Shown piece by piece: positions 6,215 to 6,317 of a stretch of DNA of 6,317 nucleotides. Position numbers and translations under genes: made by a program. This DNA is from JBPCRW01 sp050996405. GTDB lineage: Bacteria > Acidobacteriota > Blastocatellia > Pyrinomonadales > Pyrinomonadaceae. The DNA lies in the NCBI GenBank assembly GCA_050996405.1, contig JBPCRW010000229.1, positions 1-6,317 on the forward strand, read 5' to 3'. The stretch's first letter is position 1. Every line of letters starts with the position of its first letter. Below the pieces are notes generated by a model. That model did no database searches, was not told the origin of the DNA, and worked only from the letters and a program-made list of their open reading frames with translations.

Positions 6215-6317
6215 TCAAGCATCTCCCGATGTTCGGCGGTTGTTGTTTGAAAACTTAATAAAAATCCTTTATTTACCGGATGAAAACGTGAAAATTAAGT
6301 TTTAAGATGCTTGATAC
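6177..6317 (+). promoter_or_regulatory. Probable CRISPR leader region downstream of cas2
   Basis: These 141 non-coding bases after cas2 become AT-rich toward the right edge, the usual position and composition of a CRISPR leader. No complete CRISPR repeat is present, so any array would begin at or beyond the edge. A possible promoter is TTGAAA (6247-6252) with TATTTA (6270-6275) at 17-base spacing; the -10 match is poor. TGAAAAC occurs at 6248-6254 and 6281-6287, 33 bases apart. Leader identity is inferred from position. Confidence 0.5.
6215..6314. repeat. Nested inverted repeats, two 10-bp perfect stems
   Basis: The outer arms are TCAAGCATCT (6215-6224) and AGATGCTTGA (6305-6314). The inner arms are AAAACTTAAT (6250-6259) and ATTAAGTTTT (6294-6303). 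On the right side the arms are separated by one base (A6304); on the left by 25 bases (6225-6249). Together they form a 20-pair interrupted palindrome. The inner loop (6260-6293) contains a further short ATCC/GGAT pair (6264-6267 with 6278-6281). The outer left arm abuts the inverted repeat that spans the cas2 stop. Confidence 0.6.

Overview
The window is most of a type I CRISPR-Cas operon. All genes are on the + strand, in the order cas3 (3' part only), cas8, cas7, cas5, a cas4-cas1 fusion and cas2. It ends in a non-coding stretch that is probably the CRISPR leader. The Cas8, Cas7 and Cas5 sequences resemble the DevT/DevR/DevS ("MYXAN") group, named after the Myxococcus xanthus dev locus. The formal subtype (I-A or I-B relative) cannot be fixed without a profile search.

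The organism is a bacterium of moderate GC with AGGAG-type ribosome-binding sites. Base composition is well below that of Myxococcus. An environmental lineage such as Acidobacteriota (Blastocatellia-like) or Planctomycetota is possible, but this is a weak guess.

Layout: 2-748 encodes the Cas3 helicase C-terminal half, with the HD nuclease and helicase motifs I-III off the left edge. Position 736-2319 is cas8, overlapping cas3 by 13 bases. Cas7 (2324-3310) and cas5 (3315-4055) follow, each after a 4-base gap. A 57-base gap separates this interference block from the adaptation block: cas4-cas1 (4113-5870) and cas2 (5886-6176). The last 141 bases hold no gene but carry perfect inverted repeats.

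Working model: Cas8, Cas7 and Cas5 form Cascade around a crRNA, Cas3 unwinds and degrades the target, and Cas4-Cas1 with Cas2 selects and integrates new spacers. No cas6 or separate small-subunit (cas11) gene is visible. Inside cas8, however, there is a near-perfect Shine-Dalgarno sequence (1907-1914) ahead of an in-frame ATG at 1924. This would yield a 131-residue, apparently helical product, a strong candidate for an internally translated Cas11 small subunit. It is the most interesting point in the window, followed by the three-stem inverted-repeat architecture at 6161-6314.
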